A stretch of DNA of 64,000 nucleotides from Parvibaculum sp. (GTDB lineage Bacteria; Pseudomonadota; Alphaproteobacteria; Parvibaculales; Parvibaculaceae), in the NCBI GenBank assembly GCA_002694985.1, contig NZNS01000010.1:62001-126000 (forward strand), in the 5' to 3' direction. Shown one piece after another: positions 25,128-33,241 of the stretch; within the stretch, counting starts at the first letter, position 1, and each line of letters begins with the position of its first letter. A program made the position numbers and the translations under genes. Under the pieces are notes generated by a model, which ran no database searches, was not told the origin of the DNA, and saw only the letters and a list, made by a program, of their open reading frames with translations.

Positions 25128-26920
25128 ATCTGCTCTTCCCACTTCCGGCTCAGGCGCGTCGCGGCATTGATGATACCAACAAGCGAATAGGTCTGGGGAA
25201 AATTCCCCCACAACTCGCCGGTTGCCGGGTCCGTATCCTCTGAGAGCAAACCAAGGCTGTTGCGGCAAGCGAGGATCGATTCGAATATTTCACGTGCTTC
25301 ATCGGTTCGCCCCACCCGCGCAAGGGCGTCGATATACCAGAACGTGCAAATGTTGAATGCGTTCCGGGGCACTCCGAAGTCGTCCGCCGTCGCATAACGG
25401 AACATGTGGTTCCCGCGACGAAGCACCTTTTCAACAGCCGCTAGCGTTGCCTGAAAGCGCGGATCGGAGGGCTTCAGGAAATTCACCTCCGTCATCAACA
25501 GGAGGCCGGCATCGAGACCTTCGCCGTCGAAGCTGTCGGCGAAAGCGTCCAGATCTTCGTTCCATGCGCGTGTGCAGATCGTCTGGTGGACTTCGTCGGC
25601 GAGCTTGCGCCAGTGCCGCGCGCGTTCCTGCAGGCCGAGATGTTCGGCGATACGGGCAAGCCTGTCGCATGCCGCCCAACACATCAGGCTCGACGAGGTG
25701 TGGACATGCGCGCGTGTCCGCAGCTCCCACATGCCGGCGTCGGGCTGATCGTGCATGGCATAGGCCCGCTCGCCTACTTTTTCGTAGCGTTCGAAATCCG
25801 CCTTCGTCATCTGCTTCATCAGACGCTCATCGAAGAAGGACTGCGAGGCAGCCAGGATCACATTGCCGTAAACATCGTGCTGGAAATGTTCATAGGCCTG
25901 ATTGCCGCGACGCACCGGCCCCATGCCTCTGTATCCCCTCAGCGTATCGACAAGCGATTCCGTCAGATCGGTTTCGAGGCCGATGCCGTAGACCGGCTGC
26001 AAATGGCCGTCTTTTGCATTACCGACGATATTGCCGAGATAACGGAGATAGTTCTCCATCGTCTCCACTTCGGCGAGTGAATTGAGCGCGCGAATAACAA
26101 AGAAGGCATCGCGCAGCCAGCAGAAGCGATAATCCCAGTTGCGCTCGGTATTCGCGGCCTCGGGAATACTTGTCGTGAGGGCAGCGACGATCGCGCCCGT
26201 CTCCTCGTAGCAGCAGAGCTTGAGTGTGATCGCGGCACGGATCACCGCCTGCTGCCATTCAAGCGGCAGGGCGAGGCGGCGGACCCATCTGCGCCAGTAA
26301 TCGTCCGTGCGCTCCTCGAAGCGGCGCGCCGTATCCTCGATGCCGTCACTCAAGGTTTCGTCGGGGCCGAGAATGAAGCTCACGGGGCCGGTGAGATTGA
26401 AGACGGTTTCGTCGAGCAGATATGTGATGGGTGCATTGGTGGTCAGACGGAGCGCGAGACCGCTATGCAGGTAGCGAACATGATTGCTGCCGCGTGTGAT
26501 GATGGGCTTCTCGGCGCCGTAATTGAAGCCGGGACGGACACGAATGCGGATGCGCGGTGTACCTTCCAGGGGGCGCACCCGGCGCACCAGCGTCATCGGC
26601 TGGAAGATGCGTTCGCGCTGCATGAAGCGCGGCGCGAAATCCGTGATTTCTATTGTGTTGCCGTCCTTGTCCGTCACTTCGGTAACGAGGACCGCTGAAT
26701 TGTGGCGATAATACTGGCGCGATGTTGCGGCGTTTTCCAGCTCCACGCCCCAGTAGCCGCGCGCATCATCTTCATCTTCGGCGTTCTTGCCGTTCAGCAA
26801 GCTGTAGAAAACAGGGTCACCATCAAGCCGGGGCAGACAACACCAAACGATGCGAGCCCATTTGTCGATCAGCGCGCCATATGTGCCGTTTCCGACAATC
26901 CCGAGATCAAGCGACGACAA
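25124..26920 (-). CDS. Glycoside hydrolase family 15 protein (glucoamylase- or trehalase-like)
   Basis: 598 residues from a TTG at 26920, directly after AGGAGG; no ATG start exists near the conserved opening LDLGIVGNGTYGALIDKWARIVW. An N-terminal beta-sandwich (to about 210) is followed by an (alpha/alpha)6 barrel with NWDYRFCWLRDA, GYRGMGPVRRGNQA, and SEDTDPATGELWGNFPQ, all GH15 marks. It releases glucose from alpha-glucosides; in several bacteria members of this cytoplasmic group are trehalases. Placement between otsB and otsA and before glk favours trehalose as the substrate, but glycogen or dextrin hydrolysis remains possible. Confidence 0.88.
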   Translation of the reverse strand: MSSLDLGIVGNGTYGALIDKWARIVWCCLPRLDGDPVFYSLLNGKNAEDEDDARGYWGVELENAATSRQYYRHNSAVLVTEVTDKDGNTIEITDFAPRFMQRERIFQPMTLVRRVRPLEGTPRIRIRVRPGFNYGAEKPIITRGSNHVRYLHSGLALRLTTNAPITYLLDETVFNLTGPVSFILGPDETLSDGIEDTARRFEERTDDYWRRWVRRLALPLEWQQAVIRAAITLKLCCYEETGAIVAALTTSIPEAANTERNWDYRFCWLRDAFFVIRALNSLAEVETMENYLRYLGNIVGNAKDGHLQPVYGIGLETDLTESLVDTLRGYRGMGPVRRGNQAYEHFQHDVYGNVILAASQSFFDERLMKQMTKADFERYEKVGERAYAMHDQPDAGMWELRTRAHVHTSSSLMCWAACDRLARIAEHLGLQERARHWRKLADEVHQTICTRAWNEDLDAFADSFDGEGLDAGLLLMTEVNFLKPSDPRFQATLAAVEKVLRRGNHMFRYATADDFGVPRNAFNICTFWYIDALARVGRTDEAREIFESILACRNSLGLLSEDTDPATGELWGNFPQTYSLVGIINAATRLSRKWEEQI

Positions 26921-26943
26921 ACTACCTCCTATACACAATTATC

Positions 26944-27705
26944 TCAGCCAGCACCGCGAAGCGACATGGCTGCATCTTTCAACCAGGCGACGAAACCCCC
27001 GACGGACGCAATGCGGTATGCCGCCGCAGATTCACCCTCGCCGATCTTGATCGTAACGCCTTTCAGCGCATTGACGACCCCAAAGCCGTCCTCATCGGTG
27101 CGATCATCGCCTGCAAACACGGGAACCCGGCCCGAAAAAGGCGGCAGCGACATGAGCTTTTCAATGGCATGCCCCTTGTTGACGTGGCCAGGCTTCACCT
27201 CAAGCACCATCTTGCCATCCATGAGCTGAAGCCCCGAGGTCGAGGCCAGCGCCTCCTGCATGGCCGCGCGGCATTCCTGCTCACGCTCCGGCGCACGCCT
27301 GTAGTGCAGCGCCAGCGCGCCGGGCTTCATTTCCACGATCAGGCGATCGTCACCATCGACCAGCGGCGCGAGCTTCGCCGCGATTTCATGTATTGCACCC
27401 GATTCATCGGGCAGATGCGGCACCATGCCCTGCCGCTCGCGCAACTCCAGCCCATGCACGCCCGCACCCGGCAGTTCGAGCCCGGTGTAGCGGTCGAGCT
27501 CGCCGAGTGTGCGGCCGGAGATAAGCGCCACGGCACCATCGAGGCTTTCCATGAGGCTCGCCAGAACCTCCGGGAGTTCGGGGTCGATGACCACAGCATC
27601 CGGCGTCGGTGCGAGTTCCGCCAGCGTTCCGTCGAAGTCGAGAAACAAGGCCCAGTTGCGTTGCGGCGCGGGCAGCGCGCGCGCGCCATCGTTCATATCG
27701 TTCAT
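26944..27705 (-). CDS. otsB: Trehalose-6-phosphate phosphatase
   Basis: 253 residues from the ATG at 27705. HAD-superfamily phosphatase: the nucleophile motif is FLDFDGTLAEL (D23 and D25), motif II is ALISGR, and the C-terminal KGHAIEKL and FAGDDRTDEDGF are the Lys and acidic metal-binding motifs of TPP. It removes phosphate from trehalose-6-phosphate to give trehalose. It begins 4 bases after the histidine kinase gene stops and ends 23 bases before the GH15 start, so it is an internal operon gene. Confidence 0.94.
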   Translation of the reverse strand: MNDMNDGARALPAPQRNWALFLDFDGTLAELAPTPDAVVIDPELPEVLASLMESLDGAVALISGRTLGELDRYTGLELPGAGVHGLELRERQGMVPHLPDESGAIHEIAAKLAPLVDGDDRLIVEMKPGALALHYRRAPEREQECRAAMQEALASTSGLQLMDGKMVLEVKPGHVNKGHAIEKLMSLPPFSGRVPVFAGDDRTDEDGFGVVNALKGVTIKIGEGESAAAYRIASVGGFVAWLKDAAMSLRGAG

Positions 27706-27709
27706 TCCA

Positions 27710-29221
27710 TTATGCCGATTGTCCGGCAAGGCGTTCGGCCTGGCCGCAGTCGTGAGGGGTGTCCGCATCGTCGGGGATGCAGATGCGAAAGAGGGTACCC
27801 GAGGCATCGCTCCGCACAAGTTCAATATGCCCGCCATGCATACGAACGAGTTCGGCCGCGATGGCAAGCCCGAGCCCCGTTCCATCGGCGCGGCTGCTGC
27901 CGGAAAAGGCTTCGAACAGATGCTCGCGCGCCTTTGGCGGCAGGCCCGGGCCATTATCCGATATCTCGATATGGACATGATCGGCGGTGCGATGCGCGGC
28001 GAGACGGATTTCGCCGCCATGCCTGGCGCGCACGGCGCCCCCGGCATCTTCCGTCAGCGCCTGGGCGGCGTTGCGCGCCAGATTGAGCAGGATGCGGAAA
28101 AGCTGATCGGCATCCGCGTCCACGACAAGATCTGCCGGCACATCGTTCACCCAGCGAATGGGGTCCGTCTCGCTCCATGCTGCTTCGGCGACCTCTTCCG
28201 CAAGCTCCGCCAGCGCAACAGGGCGGCGTTGAGGCGTCCGCTCCTCCGCACGGCCAAAGCGCAGCGACTTCGTGCAAAGGTCGATCGCGCGGTCAATCGA
28301 GGCAAAGAGACGAGGCGCCAGGTGCTGCACCGCCGGATCGTCGATTGCGCCGATGCGGTCGGAAATGAGCTGCGCGCTTGCGAGAATGTTGCGCAGATCG
28401 TGATTGATCTTGCTCACCGCCGCACCCAGCGAGGCCAGATGCGCCTTCTGCGTCAGCGTTGCCCTGATTTCCTTCTGCATCAAGGCCAGTTCGCGCTCGG
28501 CCACGCCGATCTCGTCGGCGCGGGCGGAAGGCGCAATGACGCGGCGGGCATCTTCCGGGTTCACGCGGAAGCCGACCATGTTGCTCGTCAGACGGCGCAT
28601 GGGACGAACGAGAACGAAATGCAAAACAAGATAGACAAGGCTGGCGGTGATAACGGAAATGACGAGAGAGAGCAGAAAGATATTCTTGCTGTATCGAAGC
28701 ATCGCATGGCGAAGCGGGGTTTCATCAAACACGATCTCGATGGATTCGCCCGCGCCAAAGCGCGGCTCCCCCGTCACAAGAATGATGCGCCCGTCGCCCG
28801 TGAAGACCGTGTCGAACGCATCCATGATGAGTTCCACGGCCGTCGCGCTGCGCAGATCGAATCTCGTGTCGACCACCGGCGGCATGTCCTCGCTGAGGAC
28901 GAGGCGGCGCGCGCCGCCACGATGAAGGGCCACGGCGTAAACTTGCGCGTTTTTCAGAAGCTCCTCGCGAAGCGCGGGCGACACCATGTTGTCGGGCCGC
29001 GCTTCAAGGGCGAGCGACGCGATCTGCGCGGCGGCAAGGCGCTGCTCCAGCCAGTTCAGGCGGAAATTCGCGACCGAGGGCACGAAAATCAGCACTTCAG
29101 CCAGCATCACGAAGAGGAGCGTCAGCACCAGCAGGCGGCGCGACAAGGAACCCCGCAGCGGCCCCATGGCGCGCGCAAGCCACCCGGCCTCCTGCCCGTC
29201 TCTGTGTGCCGTCGCCTTCAT
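27710..29221 (-). CDS. Membrane sensor histidine kinase, orphan
   Basis: 503 residues. Two membrane helices (about 29-50 and 182-206) bracket a periplasmic sensor of about 130 residues; a HAMP-like segment follows the second (VRPMRRLTSNM). The phosphoacceptor His is H274 in SKINHDLRNIL, an H-box variant with HDLRN. The N box is LLNLARNAAQAL, G1 is DNGPGLP and G2 is GTGLGLAI. No response regulator is encoded beside it. It lies inside the trehalose operon, 4 bases before otsB and 37 bases after the FAD oxidoreductase gene. It may sense envelope or osmotic stress; this is inference from context only. Confidence 0.88.
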   Translation of the reverse strand: MKATAHRDGQEAGWLARAMGPLRGSLSRRLLVLTLLFVMLAEVLIFVPSVANFRLNWLEQRLAAAQIASLALEARPDNMVSPALREELLKNAQVYAVALHRGGARRLVLSEDMPPVVDTRFDLRSATAVELIMDAFDTVFTGDGRIILVTGEPRFGAGESIEIVFDETPLRHAMLRYSKNIFLLSLVISVITASLVYLVLHFVLVRPMRRLTSNMVGFRVNPEDARRVIAPSARADEIGVAERELALMQKEIRATLTQKAHLASLGAAVSKINHDLRNILASAQLISDRIGAIDDPAVQHLAPRLFASIDRAIDLCTKSLRFGRAEERTPQRRPVALAELAEEVAEAAWSETDPIRWVNDVPADLVVDADADQLFRILLNLARNAAQALTEDAGGAVRARHGGEIRLAAHRTADHVHIEISDNGPGLPPKAREHLFEAFSGSSRADGTGLGLAIAAELVRMHGGHIELVRSDASGTLFRICIPDDADTPHDCGQAERLAGQSA

Positions 29222-29258
29222 TCGCAAATTACGCCCCGTTGCGGCCGATCCGGCAATC

Positions 29259-30683
29259 CTAGCCGAACAGCGAGAGAAAGCGCACCAGCATCCTCGTTTT
29301 CGAGCTGTACAGAGCCGGGGTGTAATAGGCGCCTGCCGCACGCTTGCTGATCTCCGAAAGCGTCGGATAAGGCACGATGACGCTTGCCATTGCGCTCAGT
29401 TTCAGGGCATTCGACTTTGCCAGCACCCAGGGCAGGATCAGTTCGCCCGCATGAGGCCCCACGATGGTCGCGCCGAGTACGCGCGCATGGGAGTCGGTGA
29501 TGACCTTTATCACCCCCTCCGTCTCGCGCTCCGCCTGGGCGCGATCGTTTTCCGCCATATGCCAGCGCAGTACGTTGATCTTGCTGTAGCGCTTGCGCGC
29601 CTCTTCCTCGGTTTCTCCAACATGGGCAAGCTCGGGGTCCGTATAGGTCACCCAGGGCACCGCATGATGGTCAGCGCGGGCTGGCACACGGAAGAGCGCG
29701 TTCCTGATGACGATGCCTGCGTGATAATTCGCGACATGGGTGAACTGCAACCCGCCAGTAACATCGCCGATGCCGAAGATGCGCTTGTTGGTCGTGCGCA
29801 GGCGCTCATCGAGTTTCAGCCCGCGCTCAGTATATTCGACGCCGGCCTTTTCGAGACCGAGGTCTTCGACGTTCGGGCGGCGGCCGGTCGCAACGAGAAG
29901 ATGCGACCCCTCGATACGGCGCGTCTCCTGTCCGTGCACAATCTCGACCGCGATATTGTTTTCCGCGCCCGAGACGGAGAGAACCTTCGCGCCTTCCAGT
30001 ATCTCAACGCCATCGCGGCGTAGCCGGTCGACGACGACGGCGGAGAGTTCAGGGTCTTCGCGCGACAATACGCGCGCCCCCTCGAGCACCGTCACGCGGG
30101 CGCCGAGGCGGCGGTGGGCCTGCGCCATCTCCATGCCGATAGGCCCACCGCCAATGACGATGAGGTGAGCCGGGCACTCCTTGTTCTCGAAGATGTTCTC
30201 GTTCGTATAGAAGGGCACCTTGTCGAGGCCCGGTATGGGCGGCGCGGACGCGCGCGAACCCGTGGCTATGACGAAGCGGCGCGCGGCAATCTCCGCATTG
30301 CCCGCCAGCACCGTGCTGCCATCGCGGAAGCGCGCATAGTCCTTGATGACCGTGACACCGAGGCCTTCAAAACGGGCGACGGAATCGTTGGGGGCGATGG
30401 TTCCGATCACGCCATGCACATGCTCATGCACCTTCGCGAAATCGACCTTGGCTTCCACGGGCGCGATGCCGAAGGGCTCGCCCGCACCCATGCGGTAAGC
30501 CTGCTTCGCGGCAGCGAGAAGCGCCTTCGAGGGTACGCAGCCCGTATTGAGACAGTCGCCGCCCATTGCATCGCGTTCGATGAGCACGGTGCGGGCGCCC
30601 ATTTGCGCGGCGCCCGCCGCAACCGACAAGCCACCGGAGCCGGCACCGATGACGCAGATATCAGCCTTGATCCGCTTGGCCAT
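29259..30683 (-). CDS. FAD-dependent pyridine nucleotide-disulfide oxidoreductase, mercuric-reductase-like
   Basis: 474 residues. Class I flavoprotein disulfide reductase: FAD-binding GAGSGGLSVA, redox-active pair GGDCLNTGCVPSK, NAD(P)-binding IGGGPIGMEMAQ, FAD ribityl-binding FGIGDVTGG, and a C-terminal dimerisation domain. It lacks the N-terminal metal-binding domain and the C-terminal Cys-Cys pair of true MerA, and the C-terminus lacks the HPT-type catalytic His-Glu segment of dihydrolipoamide dehydrogenase (here VPYPTLSEI). Substrate unknown. It is encoded next to TVP38 and DUF547 genes in one run, a neighbourhood I recall from other bacteria. Confidence 0.87.
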   Translation of the reverse strand: MAKRIKADICVIGAGSGGLSVAAGAAQMGARTVLIERDAMGGDCLNTGCVPSKALLAAAKQAYRMGAGEPFGIAPVEAKVDFAKVHEHVHGVIGTIAPNDSVARFEGLGVTVIKDYARFRDGSTVLAGNAEIAARRFVIATGSRASAPPIPGLDKVPFYTNENIFENKECPAHLIVIGGGPIGMEMAQAHRRLGARVTVLEGARVLSREDPELSAVVVDRLRRDGVEILEGAKVLSVSGAENNIAVEIVHGQETRRIEGSHLLVATGRRPNVEDLGLEKAGVEYTERGLKLDERLRTTNKRIFGIGDVTGGLQFTHVANYHAGIVIRNALFRVPARADHHAVPWVTYTDPELAHVGETEEEARKRYSKINVLRWHMAENDRAQAERETEGVIKVITDSHARVLGATIVGPHAGELILPWVLAKSNALKLSAMASVIVPYPTLSEISKRAAGAYYTPALYSSKTRMLVRFLSLFG

Positions 30684-30721
30684 GCAATCCTCTGCAACTT
30701 TCTGAGTAAAACGACGATAAA

Positions 30722-31447
30722 TCAGTCCGCTGCCCGCCCGGAGGCGAAGCGGCGATAGAGAACAGGAACCAGTGCAAGGGCGGCGAGCGCGAGGATCGGC
30801 CCCAGAATTTCCGGTTTGAAGATAAGTCCGAGATCAGGGTCGCTGCCTGCATCGAAGACGGCGCCAAGCCCGTTGCCCAGGCTCGCAAAGACGAATGTCC
30901 CCGGAATGATGCCGACAAAGGTCGCCGCAACATAGGTCCGCAGCGGCACACCGAGAAAAGCGGGCGCGAGATTGACCAGAAAAAAGGGAAAGACCGGCAC
31001 GAGCCGCAATACCAGCATATAGCTGAAGGCGTTCTTGCCGAAGCCATCCTCAAGCTTGCGGAGCTTCGGCCCGGCCTTCTCGCGCAGCATGTCGCCGAGT
31101 GCCGTTTTTGCGGCGAGAAATATCGCCGTCGCGCCAATGGTTGCACCGGCCACTGTGAGCAAGCCGCCGAAAACCGTTCCGAAGAGAAAGCCGCCGGTGA
31201 GCGTCGCGACGAGCGCACCGGGCAGCGAAAAGGCGACCACCGCGATATAGGCGAGCACATAAATGAAGGCGGCAAGCGCCCAGTACTCCACCACCCATGC
31301 GGTGAGTGCCTGACGATTATCGCGCAATGTATCGAGCGTCACATAGCGATCGAGACCGAGCGCGAAGAAGGCGCCGAGGCCGGCCAGCAGCACCAGCAGC
31401 GGCAGGAAGCGTTTGAAGACGCTGCTCCGGCCCTTCGTTTCCGTCAT
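30722..31447 (-). CDS. TVP38/TMEM64 (DedA-superfamily) membrane protein
   Basis: 241 residues. Five or so membrane segments with the VTT/SNARE-associated domain: LPGALVATLTGGFLFGTVFG, LVLRLVPVFPFFLVNLAPAFLGV and FVGIIPGTFVFASLGNGLG contain the conserved G-x-x-F/FG and R-x-x-P-x-x-P-F-x-x-x-N patterns. The family is thought to scramble or transport lipids, or ions, at the inner membrane. Its ATG overlaps the stop of the DUF547 gene (ATGA), and the FAD oxidoreductase follows after 38 bases, so the three are probably translated together. Confidence 0.9.
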   Translation of the reverse strand: MTETKGRSSVFKRFLPLLVLLAGLGAFFALGLDRYVTLDTLRDNRQALTAWVVEYWALAAFIYVLAYIAVVAFSLPGALVATLTGGFLFGTVFGGLLTVAGATIGATAIFLAAKTALGDMLREKAGPKLRKLEDGFGKNAFSYMLVLRLVPVFPFFLVNLAPAFLGVPLRTYVAATFVGIIPGTFVFASLGNGLGAVFDAGSDPDLGLIFKPEILGPILALAALALVPVLYRRFASGRAAD

Positions 31448-32313
31448 TCGCTTTTCTCCGGCTTCCGCGCATCGTTCAGCGACCAGTCGTAATCATAGGC
31501 CGCCACACCCGTCACGGTCTCAAGTTTCCCGCTCAGCTCCGGCCCCGCATAGCGGCGGATTTCACTGAGGACACCTTCTTCCGTGCCGCCGAAATCCTTC
31601 ATGTACCATTTGAAGATGCTGGAAACTGTCAGCCTGTCCCCTTCGACATGGGCCCCGCGCGGACTGTTCACATAGGCGCGCGCGGCCCGGTCGAGCATCG
31701 CGTCGAGCCCGGCGCCCGTATAGGGCGCGGGAGCCAGGTCCGGGCAGCCCACCGAGGCGCAATTCACCGCGTAATGGACGCGGCGGTCGCCGAAATCGGC
31801 CCGGAGGATGCCGTGCTCTATGTCGTCCAGAGAAAGCTCCAGTCCGGCCACGCTCACCAGCTTTTTGCCCCAGGGGCCGTTCGAGAAGAGACCTGGCGAG
31901 ATGTCGATGTCGCGAATGGAGGCGACGGGGTAGTGGTCAACCACGATGTCGACGGTGAGCGCATTATAGAGGTTCACCCAGAAGGCGAAGGCCTCGTCGC
32001 GGTCCAGCGCCTCGGGATCGGCTTGCGCCAATGCCTCGATATAGGCCTTGAGTGCGGCCCGGTCCGCCGGGGCCGCCTTCAGCGCCCCGTAATCGAAGCG
32101 GTTCGGAGCGCCCCCTGCACCTTCCGTCAGATAAATGTCGAGGAGGCGCGCCCAGGGCGCATGATCGGGGCGAGTATCGGCATCCATCGGATTGGCGTGT
32201 GCAGACATTGCCATACGGGCCGTCGGGCCCATCAGGCCCAAAAACAAGAACAAAAAGAGTACATATCGAGATGCCGTACGGCTGAAAGAGAGGGGCAAGG
32301 AGGTCACTGTCAT
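31444..32313 (-). CDS. DUF547 domain exported protein
   Basis: 289 residues. An N-terminal signal or anchor (about 14-40, with LFLFLFLGLMG) precedes the DUF547 domain (about 65-230): AFWVNLYNALTVDIVVDHYP, the HYAVNCASVGCPDL segment with two conserved Cys and a His, and FKWYMKDF. The fold is related to transglutaminase-like cysteine proteins but the activity is unknown. It is the first gene of the long leftward run and overlaps the TVP38 gene by four bases. Probably periplasmic. Confidence 0.87.
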   Translation of the reverse strand: MTVTSLPLSFSRTASRYVLFLFLFLGLMGPTARMAMSAHANPMDADTRPDHAPWARLLDIYLTEGAGGAPNRFDYGALKAAPADRAALKAYIEALAQADPEALDRDEAFAFWVNLYNALTVDIVVDHYPVASIRDIDISPGLFSNGPWGKKLVSVAGLELSLDDIEHGILRADFGDRRVHYAVNCASVGCPDLAPAPYTGAGLDAMLDRAARAYVNSPRGAHVEGDRLTVSSIFKWYMKDFGGTEEGVLSEIRRYAGPELSGKLETVTGVAAYDYDWSLNDARKPEKSE

Positions 32314-32429
32314 GATGCGCGGAGATTACGCGCTCCCCCGTCCGGCGATAGCCCCCCTCACCCAAACGTGACAGAAGTTCAGGCGCGGTGATCCAGGGGC
32401 CAATCCGGCCTCAATTTGCCCGGGTGCCG

Positions 32430-32458
32430 TTGACTTTCCGCTGTCATATCGCTTATAC
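32430..32458 (+). promoter_or_regulatory. Sigma70-type promoter for the rpmH operon
   Basis: TTGACT (32430-32435) and TTATAC (32453-32458) are separated by exactly 17 bases, a near-consensus housekeeping promoter. It lies about 145 bases before the rpmH start, in the 291-base gap after the divergent DUF547 gene. Confidence 0.65.
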
Positions 32459-32604
32459 ACCCCGCCAGACAGCCGTCGGGCGACAACGCCTGCGGCTCTT
32501 GTTTTTATGGCATGGAGCGGTGGCCCGAAAAGCCGCCCCCCGGAGCCGGACCAGCCAGAAAATTGGCGGGAACGTGCTCGGCCCAGACCCGCCGGAGAAG
32601 AGAC

Positions 32605-32739
32605 GTGAAACGGACCTATCAACCGAGCAAGCTCGTCCGCAAGCGCCGCCACGGCTTCCGTGCGCGCACCGCGACCACTGGTGGCCGTAAGGTGCTGGCT
32701 GCGCGCCGGGCCAGAGGACGCAAGCGTCTGTCGGCCTGA
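32605..32739 (+). CDS. rpmH: 50S ribosomal protein L34
   Basis: 44 residues, the normal length. It starts at a GTG (32605) preceded by [32 protein letters not shown] (split: [13 protein letters not shown] then HGFRAR) and the Arg-rich C-terminal helix are diagnostic of L34, a small basic protein of the large ribosomal subunit. It is the first gene of rpmH-rnpA-yidC-engB-argB. A hairpin between it and rnpA may lower read-through so that L34 is made in excess of RnpA. Confidence 0.96.
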   Translation: MKRTYQPSKLVRKRRHGFRARTATTGGRKVLAARRARGRKRLSA

Positions 32740-32769
32740 TCCCGCGGCAGTGGTATCCGGCACAGCGCA

Positions 32770-32794
32770 AACGGGCTTCGGCCCGTTGCCTTTT
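32770..32794 (+). terminator. UUCG hairpin between rpmH and rnpA (attenuator-like)
   Basis: Perfect 7-bp stem AACGGGC/GCCCGTT closed by a TTCG tetraloop, followed by GCCTTTT. It lies 30 bases after rpmH and before the rnpA start, so it probably acts as a partial terminator or processing site rather than a full stop. Confidence 0.55.
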
Positions 32795-32848
32795 CAGGCT
32801 GAGGTTCCGTTGCACGCCGCGTTGCTGAGCCTCGCCGCGAGCCCCCCT

Positions 32849-33241
32849 ATGGACCGTCTGCGCAAACGCCGCGACTTTCTTGCCGCCGCCCGCGCGCGCA
32901 AGCGCGCCGAGGCAGGCCTCGTGCTGCAAGCTCGCCCGCGCGGCGACGAGGCACCTCCCCGTATCGGCTATACCGTCACGAAAAAAGTCGGCTGCGCTGT
33001 CGAGCGCAATCGTGCCAAGCGCCGTCTTCGCGCTGCGGCGGCCGAAGTGCTTTCACTCACCGCCAAAGACGGCTACGACTACGTCCTGATCGGGCGGCAG
33101 GCCACGCTCACGCGGAGCTGGCCGGACCTTCTCAACGATCTCAGCCGCGCACTCGCCTCCGTTCACGGAAAGCGCGGGGGTGCGGGCAATCCGTCCAGAC
33201 CAAAGCGTTCCGATTCCGGGAAAGACCGTCCTCATGGGTGA
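32849..33241 (+). CDS. rnpA: Ribonuclease P protein component
   Basis: 130 residues from the ATG at 32849. An in-frame TTG at 32810 has a better placed GAGG six bases upstream and would add 13 residues, so the start is uncertain. The opening MDRLRKRRDFLAAA and the RNR motif VGCAVERNRAKRRLR are the RNase P protein signature (RNA-contacting basic helix). It helps the RNase P RNA cleave tRNA 5' leaders. It overlaps yidC by 8 bases; the small yidD gene often found here is missing. Confidence 0.94.
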   Translation: MDRLRKRRDFLAAARARKRAEAGLVLQARPRGDEAPPRIGYTVTKKVGCAVERNRAKRRLRAAAAEVLSLTAKDGYDYVLIGRQATLTRSWPDLLNDLSRALASVHGKRGGAGNPSRPKRSDSGKDRPHG

